Assembly: GCF_000429405.1 (NCBI RefSeq)
Contig: NZ_AUBU01000001.1
Span: 505,321 to 569,320 of the forward strand
Direction: 5' to 3'
Origin: Algoriphagus marincola DSM 16067
GTDB lineage: Bacteria > Bacteroidota > Bacteroidia > Cytophagales > Cyclobacteriaceae
Length of the DNA: 64,000 bases
Under the pieces are notes generated by a model. The model made no database searches and was not told where the DNA came from. It saw only the letters and a program-made list of their open reading frames with translations. Of this stretch, positions 8,373 to 16,706 are shown in pieces. Numbering within the stretch: position 1 is the stretch's first letter; each line of letters starts with the position of its first letter. The position numbers and the translations under genes are program-made.

Positions 8373-9572
8373 TTATTTCCCCGTGTAGCTCACTCGATAG
8401 ATGCAGTTTGCTACATCATCGGAAATCAGAAGGCTGCCATCAGGTAATTCCTGAACATCTACAGGCCTTCCCCAGACTTCTTGAGTAGCATCATCCAGCC
8501 ATCCACTTGCAAAAGGCTCTACTTTTGTTACTTCCACTGAAGAGTTGATTTTTGCCAAAACCACATCGTATCCTGACTTCTTGCTTCTATTCCAAGAACC
8601 ATGTTTAGCAATGATGGCTTGATTTTGATAGCTATTGGGAAACATATCCCCTTCATAAAAGCGAATACCAAGTGGAGCCACGTGTGCTCCAAGCTTTGCC
8701 TTTGGGGCCTGATAGGCTTCTTTTGCTTTACCTTTCAAACCAAACTCAGGATCCTTCACATCACCGGCATGCCAGTAGGGATAGCCAAAATGTTGGCCGG
8801 CGGTGGTGGCTACATTCAATTCGCAATCTGGAATATCATCTCCCATCATATCTCTACCATTATCGGTAAACCAAAGATTGCCTGTCTCAGGATGCCAATC
8901 AAATCCCACCGAATTTCGAACACCATGGGCGTAGACCTCAGGCTGAGGATTGGGAGAGTTGACATCAATTCGGGTGATGGAGGCAAAAATCTTATCTTCT
9001 GATTCGCAAATATTGCAAGGCGCGCCGACTGGGACGTAGAGCATTCCATCGGGACCAAAAGCAATAAACTTCCATCCATGATGGCGTTCTGTGGGATATC
9101 CGTCAAAAATCACCTCATATTTTGGATTGGTGAGGTTGTCAAGAATATTTGGAAACTTAAGAATCTTACTGACTTCTGCTACGTAGAGATCTCCATCTTT
9201 GTAAGCGACGCCATTAGGCATTCGGAGACCCTCTGCCAAGATGAATTTGCTGTCTGCTTTGCCATCTCCATCTTCATCCAGTACCGCATAGACATTTTTT
9301 TCCTGCCTGTTTCCGACAAAGACCACTCCATTTTCCGAAATAGAAAGGGATCTTGCATTTGGGATATCTGCAGCCCATACTTCAATTTGAAAGCCTTCAG
9401 GCAACTTGATTCTGTCAAGCTTTACATCGGCTTGAGCATCCTTGATCGATCGCTTATTGCTGGAGTTTGGTGTACTAAAACTAGACTGATTACCAGTTTT
9501 TTGCTGGCAACTAGCATGAGATATGATCAATAGAAACACTAAGAAATTCGAAAGTAAAGCAGAAGTTTTCAT
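8373..9572 (-). CDS. PQQ-type sorbosone dehydrogenase-like lipoprotein
   Basis: Exported six-bladed propeller protein of the soluble glucose/L-sorbosone dehydrogenase family (399 aa). A hydrophobic signal (residues 5-20) ends in HASC-Q, an imperfect lipobox, so a lipoprotein is likely. Family features visible are KLPEGFQIEVWA, RMPNGVAYKDGDLYVAEV, the GWKFIAFGPDGMLYVPVGAPCN strand, YAHGVRNSVGFDWHPETGNLWFTDNGRD, and HGSWNRSKKSGYDVV. Relatives oxidise sugars or aldehydes with PQQ in the periplasm; the substrate here is unknown and many homologues are uncharacterised. It is convergent with the exonuclease fusion, 12 bases apart, and divergent from the ABC-F gene. Confidence 0.78.
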   Translation of the reverse strand: MKTSALLSNFLVFLLIISHASCQQKTGNQSSFSTPNSSNKRSIKDAQADVKLDRIKLPEGFQIEVWAADIPNARSLSISENGVVFVGNRQEKNVYAVLDEDGDGKADSKFILAEGLRMPNGVAYKDGDLYVAEVSKILKFPNILDNLTNPKYEVIFDGYPTERHHGWKFIAFGPDGMLYVPVGAPCNICESEDKIFASITRIDVNSPNPQPEVYAHGVRNSVGFDWHPETGNLWFTDNGRDMMGDDIPDCELNVATTAGQHFGYPYWHAGDVKDPEFGLKGKAKEAYQAPKAKLGAHVAPLGIRFYEGDMFPNSYQNQAIIAKHGSWNRSKKSGYDVVLAKINSSVEVTKVEPFASGWLDDATQEVWGRPVDVQELPDGSLLISDDVANCIYRVSYTGK

Positions 9573-9655
9573 TTCGTGGAATTTAAATTTTATCTCATTA
9601 AGGTAATTCTTTTTGGATTGTTTTAATACTAGGCCTCTATAAACGGTCTAATCCT

Positions 9656-9663
9656 TATTTTTG
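9656..9663 (+). promoter_or_regulatory. -7 box directly before the ABC-F start codon
   Basis: TATTTTTG fits TAnnTTTG and ends only 4 bases before the ATG at 9668, so a transcript from it would be leaderless or nearly so. No convincing -33 element is seen at the usual distance. Confidence 0.3.
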
Positions 9664-9667
9664 CGCC

Positions 9668-11590
9668 ATGCTTTCGATTAACAATCTTTCTTACTTCATC
9701 GGTGGACGACCGCTTTATGAAAATGCCAATCTTCATATCAAGCCCAAGGACAAAATTGGATTGGTAGGGCAAAATGGTACCGGTAAGTCCACACTTCTCA
9801 AAATCATAGCAGGGGAGTACCTGCCCTCAAGTGGTGAAGTTCAAAAGGCGAAGGATTGTACCATTGGATTTTTGAATCAGGATCTGCTTTCCTATCAGTC
9901 GGAAGAGAGTATTTTACAGGTTGCATTGGCAGCATTCAAGGAGACTTTGGCCTTGCAAGATGAAATCGATCAGGTGTTGAAGCAGATGGAAACGGATTAC
10001 TCCGAAGATGTAATCAATCGTCTGGCAAGTCTGCAGGAAAGCTTTGAAGCTAATGAAGGATATACCATCAAGGCCAAAGCAGAAGAAGTCCTTGAGGGTA
10101 TCGGGTTTAAAACGGAAGATCTCACCAAGCCACTTCGCACCTTCTCCGGAGGATGGCGAATGCGGGTGATGCTTGCAAAATTACTTTTGGAGCGTCCTGC
10201 ACTGCTTCTCTTGGATGAGCCAACCAACCACTTGGATCTTCCGTCGATTCAATGGGTAGAAAATTACCTCAAAACCTATGAAGGTGCTGTGGTGGTGGTA
10301 TCTCACGATCAGACATTCTTGGATAATTGCGTATCTACCATCGTAGAAGTATCAAGTCATACGCTGACGACCTATGCAGGCAATTACTCTTTCTACAAGG
10401 AGGAGAAAAAGGAGCGGATGGAGATCCAGCAAAATGCCTACGAGAATCAGCAACAAATGATCAAGCAAACCGAGCGCTTCATAGAGCGTTTTCGTGCCAA
10501 AGCATCTAAATCAAATCAAGTTCAATCTCGAGTTAAGGCTTTGGAACGTATGGATCGCGTGCAAGAAGTGGTTAATGATGAGGCTTTTGTGAACTTTAAT
10601 TTCAAATTTTCTCAAAAGTCTGGCAGACATGTAGTCACCTTGGATCATATCGGGAAAAGCTACGGAGACCTCGTGATTTTGCAAAATACCACGGCCCGAA
10701 TTGAACGAGGGGATAAAATTGCATTGATCGGAGCAAATGGAAAAGGGAAGTCCACACTTTTGCGAATCATCGATGGCTCAGAAAAAATATCCGGTGAGCG
10801 ATCAGAAGGGCATAATGTGATCAAATCCTTTTATGCCCAGCATCAATTGGAGGCTCTCACCCTAGACAATGAAATCATTCAGGAAATGGTACAGGCTGGC
10901 TCCAACAAAACTGAAACTGAGCTTAGAAATGTCCTAGGCTGTTTCCTTTTCTCCAGCGAGGATGTTTTCAAGAAGATAAAAGTGCTTTCGGGAGGGGAAA
11001 AATCAAGAGTTGCCCTTGCAAAAACCTTGATTTCTGAAGCCAACTTTCTCCTGCTGGATGAACCGACCAACCACCTGGATTTCCAATCGGTCAATATTTT
11101 GATTCAAGCCTTGCAGCAGTATGAGGGGACCTTCATCACGGTGTCTCACGACCGGCATTTTATCCGGGGTGTTGCCAATAAAATCTGGTACATCGAGGAT
11201 CATCAAATCAAGGAATATCCTGGAACCTATGAGGAGTATGAGTTTTGGAAAAGTCAGCAGGAGGAAGTAGAAAAGCAGGAGGAAAAAGCTGCTCCAAAGA
11301 AAGAAAAAGTCAAGGCACCCATCGTAAATTCCGAGCTGAATGAGGCAAAAAAGAGTTTGAGGAAATTAGAATATGAGCTCGAACAAGTGGAAAAGGAATT
11401 GGAGCGATGGGAAGATAAAAGCAAATCACTGGAGGTAAAGTTAGCAGATCCAAAACTCTACGAAGACCTTGAATCAGCCGAAAAGGTGCAAAAGGAGTTT
11501 GAGGAGGTGAAATCTCGATTGGACAAGAGTAATTTGTCTTGGGAAAAATTGGTAGAGGATATTTCCAAATTGCAGGAGGTCATAAGCTGA
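9668..11590 (+). CDS. ABC-F family ATPase (ribosome-associated, Uup/EttA-like)
   Basis: Soluble twin-ATPase ABC-F protein (640 aa) with no membrane domain. First cassette: Walker A GQNGTGKST (about residue 36), signature FSGGWRMR, Walker B LLLLDEPTNHLD. The inter-domain linker (about 235-300) is charged and helical and holds the P-site-tRNA interaction motif region of the family. Second cassette: GANGKGKST, LSGGEKSRVALA, LLLDEPTNHLD. A C-terminal coiled coil rich in Glu/Lys (about 530-640) resembles the Uup C-terminal domain. ABC-F proteins act on stalled ribosomes; which subfamily this is, or whether it confers antibiotic protection, cannot be said from sequence. It is 36 bases before the T9SS plug gene on the same strand. 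Confidence 0.9.
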   Translation: MLSINNLSYFIGGRPLYENANLHIKPKDKIGLVGQNGTGKSTLLKIIAGEYLPSSGEVQKAKDCTIGFLNQDLLSYQSEESILQVALAAFKETLALQDEIDQVLKQMETDYSEDVINRLASLQESFEANEGYTIKAKAEEVLEGIGFKTEDLTKPLRTFSGGWRMRVMLAKLLLERPALLLLDEPTNHLDLPSIQWVENYLKTYEGAVVVVSHDQTFLDNCVSTIVEVSSHTLTTYAGNYSFYKEEKKERMEIQQNAYENQQQMIKQTERFIERFRAKASKSNQVQSRVKALERMDRVQEVVNDEAFVNFNFKFSQKSGRHVVTLDHIGKSYGDLVILQNTTARIERGDKIALIGANGKGKSTLLRIIDGSEKISGERSEGHNVIKSFYAQHQLEALTLDNEIIQEMVQAGSNKTETELRNVLGCFLFSSEDVFKKIKVLSGGEKSRVALAKTLISEANFLLLDEPTNHLDFQSVNILIQALQQYEGTFITVSHDRHFIRGVANKIWYIEDHQIKEYPGTYEEYEFWKSQQEEVEKQEEKAAPKKEKVKAPIVNSELNEAKKSLRKLEYELEQVEKELERWEDKSKSLEVKLADPKLYEDLESAEKVQKEFEEVKSRLDKSNLSWEKLVEDISKLQEVIS

Positions 11591-11626
11591 TTTTTCATTA
11601 AGAACTTATTTGTCTAATTTTTCAAA

Positions 11627-12895
11627 ATGAAGCGACTACTGACAGTACTTTTTTTATCCATGTTCTTGATTCATTCAAGCTATGCGCAGCTTGATGATAA
11701 GGTCTTCAAGGATCATATTCAATCCGTTCGGATTTTTCCGCTAGGAGCGGCATTCGATAGTCAGTTGGACGCGCCAAGTGTCAGTATTTCTGATTCAAGA
11801 CCCTTGATCTTGTTGTTTGATGACATTGCCTATGACCCTGAACTCTACACGGCTAAACTGATCCATTGTGATGCAAATTGGGAACAATCACAGCTCAAGG
11901 ACAATGACTTCTTGGCCTCATTCAATGAATTCAATGTGCAGGATTATGATTATTCGGTAAATACCCGTTTGCCATACATTCATTATCGCTTTGCTTTGCC
12001 AAGGGTCACCAAGTCAGGAAACTACATTGTGAAAGTCTTCAAAGGTCGCGATGAATCAGATGTGATTTTGACCAAGCGATTTATGGTTTACGAGGAGCTT
12101 TTTACAATAGGTGCTAGTATTGTGCCCCCTGCCCGAACCCAAGACCGGAGATCAGGTCAGCAGGTGGATGTGGTGGTCAATTATTCCAAAGGGGAGGTGA
12201 TGGATCCGCTCAATCAGGTCAAGGTCGTCATTAGACAAAATCAGCGGTGGGGCCAAGCAAGACTATTGGGAGAGCCTACCTTCTTGAATGAGAGTTCGAA
12301 GGTAATTCGCTATCAGAATTTTGATGGGAGTAATACCTTTTCAGCAGGGAACGAATTCCGGTTTATCGATCTGCGGTTTATCAGAGCGACGGGTGTAAAT
12401 GTAGCTTCTATCGAAGTGCAACCTGACGTAATCTATGCGGATGCTTTGGTAGATAAGCCCCGTGAGTCGGAAGTTTATTCCCAATATCTGGATCTGAATG
12501 GACAGTATCTGGTCAATACGAATGACCGACCCGGTGGTGACCCGGAAGTAGAAAGCGAGTATATTTTGACGACTTTTCGTTTTAATGCTCCAGAAAACTC
12601 TCAACCCATCTATTTGGTAGGTTCGCTCACCAACTGGGGTACAACTCCAGAAGCAAAGCTACAATGGAATTCGGAGCTGAAAGTTTTTGAAACAACGCTA
12701 CTGCTTAAGCAAGGCTGGTACGATTACCAATATGCCTATTTGAGAGATCAGCAGTTTGACTCAGAGGAATTTGAAGGTAGCTTTTTTGAGACGGAAAACG
12801 AATACGAGGTTTTTGTGTACTTCAGAGCTTTGGGGTCACGCTATGACCAATTGGTCGGCTATGTCTATCTGCATCCCAACCGCAGAAGGCTTTAA
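11627..12895 (+). CDS. Type IX secretion system plug protein (DUF5103)
   Basis: Secreted 422-residue protein of the DUF5103 family, now known as the T9SS plug protein that closes the large SprA translocon on the periplasmic side. A cleavable signal peptide ends at SYAQ (residue about 21). The N-terminal domain shows the family pattern with VRIFPLGAAFDSQLDAPSVSI, and the middle TRLPYIHYRFALPRVTKSGNYIVKVFK and a C-terminal GSLTNWGTTPEAKLQWNSELKVFETTLLLKQGWYDYQYAY. The start ATG follows the ABC-F stop by 36 bases. Its last 4 bases overlap the convergent ATP-grasp gene. It implies the organism has a T9SS. Confidence 0.85.
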   Translation: MKRLLTVLFLSMFLIHSSYAQLDDKVFKDHIQSVRIFPLGAAFDSQLDAPSVSISDSRPLILLFDDIAYDPELYTAKLIHCDANWEQSQLKDNDFLASFNEFNVQDYDYSVNTRLPYIHYRFALPRVTKSGNYIVKVFKGRDESDVILTKRFMVYEELFTIGASIVPPARTQDRRSGQQVDVVVNYSKGEVMDPLNQVKVVIRQNQRWGQARLLGEPTFLNESSKVIRYQNFDGSNTFSAGNEFRFIDLRFIRATGVNVASIEVQPDVIYADALVDKPRESEVYSQYLDLNGQYLVNTNDRPGGDPEVESEYILTTFRFNAPENSQPIYLVGSLTNWGTTPEAKLQWNSELKVFETTLLLKQGWYDYQYAYLRDQQFDSEEFEGSFFETENEYEVFVYFRALGSRYDQLVGYVYLHPNRRRL

Positions 12896-13779
12896 TTCCT
12901 AATTGGATCTAAATGCTTTTTCCAGTATTGATCGAGCATTTCTGCAAAAAGGGCAGGAGACTTTTCATCAAAGCGGAAATACAGGCAAGGCTCTATCAAT
13001 TCAAGCTCCATCAAGGCAAAGCTATTCGAGGCTGTTCTGACCAAATCTACTCGAGCATAAAAAGGAGTTTCAGGTAAGCTTTCCATGGCTTTATCTGCAG
13101 CTTCCAGTAGTTCGGCTTCAGGTTTTTCGATGGGAATTACCCCGCCTCCATGCTCTTCCTGAACTCGGAAATCTCCTTCGCCCACCGTTTTAAGAATCGT
13201 ATGGCTCAGTGAACCTTGGAAATACATCAGAGAGAATTCGCCTTCTTCCACAATCGCATGCATAAAAGGCTGGATCATTCCTTCTTTTTCAGCAAAAATG
13301 GTAAGAGCTTTTTGCCAAGATTCTGCTCGATCTCTGCGAATCCAGAAAGTATCATCGGCATTGGCTCCAATGAGGGGCTTGACGATGAGCTGATCGGAAT
13401 TTAAGGTTCTAAAGGCTTGTTCAATCGCCTCTTTTTCCAACGTCGAGAAGCGGATAGTAGGCACTAATTCTACCCCTTTGTCTTGGAGTTCGAACAGATA
13501 TCCCTTGTGAATATTCCACTGCATCAGTTCAAGGGAATTCAACAGAATGGCCTTTGAGCGGTGGATTTGAGAGAGGACATTTTGAAACTCCAGCAGATGC
13601 TGCTGATAGTCCCAAGGGCTACGCACCACAACCAAGTCAAATTCGTTCCAGTCGGTAGCTTGATTCCAAGGAATATTTTCAACTTGCCAGTCAAGTGCCT
13701 CAAGGTGAGGATGAACCAAATCATCATCAATGAACCAACCTTCGGTATTGGCAATGGAAAGAAAAGCACATTTTGGCAT
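12892..13779 (-). CDS. ATP-grasp domain protein
   Basis: Cytoplasmic 295-residue protein of the ATP-grasp fold, distantly RimK/GshB-like. The N-terminal pre-grasp domain contains DLVVVRSPWDYQQHLLEF, and the grasp domain has LIVKPLIGANADDTFWI (ATP-binding Lys), FMHAIVEEGEFSLMYF, and ARVDLVRTASNSFALMELELIEPCLYF, where the D and the E pair plausibly bind Mg. Similar proteins are widespread in Bacteroidota as single genes. The reaction would be an ATP-dependent carboxylate-amine (or thiol) ligation, with unknown substrates. It converges on the T9SS plug gene with a 4-base overlap of stops. No function beyond the fold is claimed. Confidence 0.78.
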   Translation of the reverse strand: MPKCAFLSIANTEGWFIDDDLVHPHLEALDWQVENIPWNQATDWNEFDLVVVRSPWDYQQHLLEFQNVLSQIHRSKAILLNSLELMQWNIHKGYLFELQDKGVELVPTIRFSTLEKEAIEQAFRTLNSDQLIVKPLIGANADDTFWIRRDRAESWQKALTIFAEKEGMIQPFMHAIVEEGEFSLMYFQGSLSHTILKTVGEGDFRVQEEHGGGVIPIEKPEAELLEAADKAMESLPETPFYARVDLVRTASNSFALMELELIEPCLYFRFDEKSPALFAEMLDQYWKKHLDPIRN

Positions 13780-13945
13780 GTAGATCTAGGTTAAATTTTA
13801 ATGTTTCCCATTTTTTTAAAATGAGACTTTTCGGGCCTAAAATAAGCTTTGAGGTGTAATTTCAGCAAACTTCCTACTCCCAGCTTCCTTCCCGGTTAGT
13901 AGAGATAATTCGATCAAATCTATCAATATGATTAATCAATGCAGT

Positions 13946-14704
13946 TCAATTCCAATCCTCCTCTGCCTCGCTAGGGTCAAAAGTTTTCGAGGAATCAGCG
14001 ATTAGGACATTCAGTTCGGCTAATTCCTTTTCGGTCAAATCCCGCCATTTTCCGATAGGAAGGTCCAGCGAAATATTCATAATCCGCACGCGCTTGAGTT
14101 TGGTCACGGAGTACCCCAAGTAGGTACACATTCTACGAATTTGTCGGTTGAGTCCCTGAGTCAAAATGATTCTAAACTGATTCCTGCCCATCTTCTCGAC
14201 ATGGCACTTTCGGGTTACAGTGTCTAAAATCGGTACTCCTGATCCCATTCTGCGGATAAACTCAGGAGTGATCGGCTGATTGACCGTGACGATGTATTCC
14301 TTTTCGTGATTGTTTTTGGCACGGAGAATTTTATTGACAATGTCACCATCATTGGTTAGCAGGATGAGCCCTTCGCTAGGCTTATCGAGCCTTCCAATAG
14401 GAAAGATGCGACTGGGGTAATTGATGTAATCGATAATATTGTCTTTTTCAACCCGTGTATCTGTGGTACAGACTATACCTACAGGCTTGTTGAAGGCTAA
14501 ATAAACCGGTTTTTCTCCCTTATCATCTATTCGCTTTCCATCTACTCTAATGATGTCTCCTTTTTGAACTTTAGTGCCCATTTCGGGCTTTTCCCCGTTG
14601 ATAGTGATGCGTCCAGCTTCTATCAACTTGTCGGCTGCACGCCTAGAACAGTAACCCAATTCGCTGAGGTATTTATTAATTCGAGTAGCTTCTGCATCCA
14701 ACAT
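13946..14704 (-). CDS. rluF: 23S rRNA pseudouridine synthase RluF-like
   Basis: RsuA/RluF-type pseudouridine synthase (252 aa). An N-terminal S4 RNA-binding domain (residues 8-60, [29 protein letters not shown]) precedes the catalytic domain with D107 in [21 protein letters not shown] and the closing [16 protein letters not shown] helix. RluF of E. coli modifies U2604 (and a tRNA-Tyr site); the subgroup assignment here rests on overall pattern. A longer in-frame TTG start at 14734 exists but the ATG at 14704 places the S4 domain correctly. It ends with a short acidic tail. Divergent from the STAS-like gene. Confidence 0.83.
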   Translation of the reverse strand: MLDAEATRINKYLSELGYCSRRAADKLIEAGRITINGEKPEMGTKVQKGDIIRVDGKRIDDKGEKPVYLAFNKPVGIVCTTDTRVEKDNIIDYINYPSRIFPIGRLDKPSEGLILLTNDGDIVNKILRAKNNHEKEYIVTVNQPITPEFIRRMGSGVPILDTVTRKCHVEKMGRNQFRIILTQGLNRQIRRMCTYLGYSVTKLKRVRIMNISLDLPIGKWRDLTEKELAELNVLIADSSKTFDPSEAEEDWN

Positions 14705-14872
14705 ACTAGTGATTGAAATTTTTTGGACTGGCAATATCGCAAGGAGCTTCGAATTGGAAAAAGGACGAGACTTTTTTCCGGTTTATTTTCAAAAATAATA
14801 GGTGGAGAAAGCTGTTTTATTAGAATCGATAAGTTATCAAAAACCCTTTCGCCATCAGTCAGTTATCTTCTC

Positions 14873-15259
14873 ATGAATGACTACGCCACCATCGATGAAT
14901 CGGAATTTCCGCTGATACGGATTCGCTTTACAGGCGAAAAAAGTACAGATGAGAATTTCCAACGTTACTTATTCCAAACTCGGGATTGCTACCGTCATAA
15001 AAAAAAGTTGGCCATCATTTTTGATGCGCGAGAGGCAGGGATCCCCGCCTTGTCCCATCAGCGAATGCAAGCTGATTGGCTTCGGGAAAATCGTGGTTTA
15101 ATGCAGGATTATTGTCAAGGGACGGCTTATGTGATCCCGAATAAGGTCATTCGTGCGGTCTTGCGAGTCATATTTTCCCTTCAAAAACAGCCCGTTCCTT
15201 ACAAAATATTTGAGAAAGAATCAGAAGCTGAAAAATGGGTGAGGGGATTGGATTTGTAG
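14873..15259 (+). CDS. STAS/SEC14-like small protein
   Basis: Cytoplasmic protein of 128 residues resembling the bacterial 'STAS/SEC14 domain' family. The pattern is IRIRFTG...TDENFQRYLFQTRDCYRHKKKLAIIFDAREAGIPALSHQRMQADWLRENRGLMQDYCQGTA, split here only by citation: a beta strand, a helix, a second strand ending in FDAR, then a helix with QRMQADWL and a final LQKQPVPYKIFEKESEAEKW segment. Members are often encoded alone and have no known function. A TTG-started extension to 14723 would overlap the rluF leader and is not conserved-looking, so the ATG at 14873 is used. The 168-base gap to rluF holds no other gene. Confidence 0.6.
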   Translation: MNDYATIDESEFPLIRIRFTGEKSTDENFQRYLFQTRDCYRHKKKLAIIFDAREAGIPALSHQRMQADWLRENRGLMQDYCQGTAYVIPNKVIRAVLRVIFSLQKQPVPYKIFEKESEAEKWVRGLDL

Positions 15260-15283
15260 TAATTGCTTTTGGTTTAATAATTA

Positions 15284-15916
15284 CTACATTTTTTGAAATC
15301 TATGTCCATTCCACTCAAAGGTTATTTTTTTTGTTTGAATCCATGGATCAAATTGATCGCTTTGAGGGATTAATTCATATTCCACTTGATTTGATTTTTC
15401 TGGATTCAGATTGTAACTCGTACTAATCGAGATCTTTTCTTCTTTCAGGCTATCTGGAAGATTCTCTTTCAAAAAGACGGCAGTTTCTATGGCATCAGGA
15501 AGGCCAAGGGTTTTATTGGACTGCAGAGTTCCATTCTTATAGTCAAATGTCACTAGGGAATGCTGCTCAAATGCGCTCGGTGTCCCGCCGAATTTGGAAT
15601 AAACAACAATTGGAGCACCGTCAATTTTTTGAAATTTTTTCAATTCAATGACGAAAAAGCCACTTTGCCCAGTTGTAAAATAATACTGCAGCTTTATGTA
15701 ATCTTTTGCTGCCAGATAGTCAACTCTCATAGTTTCGAGACTATCTCCGATTGGTAAAGTATAGCTTCCTTCTTCTATCAACAAGTTCTTGGCTTCGCTT
15801 GACAATTCGACGGTATAAGAGAATGGCAGTGCCTTGAAAATTTCCTGAATAGTCTGTCCCAAAGCCCCGTGTGCTAGCCAAAGTGTGAATAGTAAGATAA
15901 ATGATGCCTTTTTCAT
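15284..15916 (-). CDS. Secreted protein of unknown function
   Basis: Unrecognised protein of 210 residues with a clear signal peptide (hydrophobic residues 5-17, cleavage after GALGQ at about 21). The rest is predicted mostly beta and contains no catalytic motif I can name. Near the start it has IFKALPFSYTVELSSEAKNLLIEEG, which recalls small periplasmic proteins of Bacteroidota that are conserved but uncharacterised. It lies alone: convergent with the STAS-like gene (24-base gap) and 145 bases downstream of the next minus-strand gene's end. Signal peptide and coding are well supported; function is not. Confidence 0.65.
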   Translation of the reverse strand: MKKASFILLFTLWLAHGALGQTIQEIFKALPFSYTVELSSEAKNLLIEEGSYTLPIGDSLETMRVDYLAAKDYIKLQYYFTTGQSGFFVIELKKFQKIDGAPIVVYSKFGGTPSAFEQHSLVTFDYKNGTLQSNKTLGLPDAIETAVFLKENLPDSLKEEKISISTSYNLNPEKSNQVEYELIPQSDQFDPWIQTKKITFEWNGHRFQKM

Positions 15917-16061
15917 TGAGTTTTGGAAAACGGTCCGCAGCTAAGAAACGTGGGGTATTTCAGAGCTATTAACTATCTATTTCTTACAAAGTTTCTTGGG
16001 AGTAAAATGGCCATTTTTAGTCATTCAGCCCACATTACGCTTATACAGTGTTGCTCAGTAT

Positions 16062-16661
16062 TTATATTATTTCTCGTTTCAATTTCATCTTTGCATTAAA
16101 TTCGGTCTCAATCAGATTTATTCTCTTTTCTATATAGACTTGATCCATCGTCACAATAAGTTCTAAGTAGGGATGCATACATTCAACCCATATCCGTTTT
16201 CCATCCGTACTGTAAAGGAGGATTACATTTTCACTTCGCATTTTCTCATTGTACTTTTCCTTTCTTTTCAAATCGACTTTAGAGGTGTTATCAAAAAGAT
16301 TCTCTACTTCATATTCTGAGTCATACCCATAAGTTTCAATTTTCTGTATTGTAAACTTGTCGTTACCTGCAAAACTAATGTCCGCATTTAATGCTTTCCT
16401 TTCCCTAGTAAGCGATTCGATTCTTAGTTCTATGAAGTCGTCTCCAGAATAGGTTTCATAAAATGAGTATTCTAAACGTTGAATTAGATTATCAGTCCAA
16501 TTTGAAAACTCAATCCATTTGTGAAACATCCATGTTTCTGGTTTAGAAGGTTCGATTGAAATTGAGTCAGATCCAATTCCACACAAGTCCTTTCCAATAA
16601 GTTTTTGGAGATGACTTATTTCTTTGTCTGAAAGGATATGTTCAAAGTTTATTGTCTTCAT
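16062..16661 (-). CDS. Hypothetical protein next to the branching enzyme
   Basis: Unrecognised cytoplasmic protein of 199 residues, rich in Glu, Lys and Ile, with no signal peptide or membrane segment. Its base composition is more AT-rich than the flanking glgB gene. The ATG at 16661 opens the sequence KTINFEHILSDKEISHLQKL; a longer start at 16694 would add a Cys-containing stretch that looks less natural. It begins about 45 bases after the branching enzyme stop on the same strand and may be read from that transcript. Possibly a horizontally acquired or fast-evolving gene; no homologue is recalled. Confidence 0.5.
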   Translation of the reverse strand: MKTINFEHILSDKEISHLQKLIGKDLCGIGSDSISIEPSKPETWMFHKWIEFSNWTDNLIQRLEYSFYETYSGDDFIELRIESLTRERKALNADISFAGNDKFTIQKIETYGYDSEYEVENLFDNTSKVDLKRKEKYNEKMRSENVILLYSTDGKRIWVECMHPYLELIVTMDQVYIEKRINLIETEFNAKMKLKREII

Positions 16662-16706
16662 TTTATATTGAGTACAACTTACTTGATTATGCACCTTATT
16701 TAATTT

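Noticed and set aside
9078..9533. Open frame of 151 codons on the plus strand opposite the sorbosone dehydrogenase-like gene
   Set aside because: The minus-strand frame carries a signal peptide and family motifs; the plus frame has an unnatural composition.
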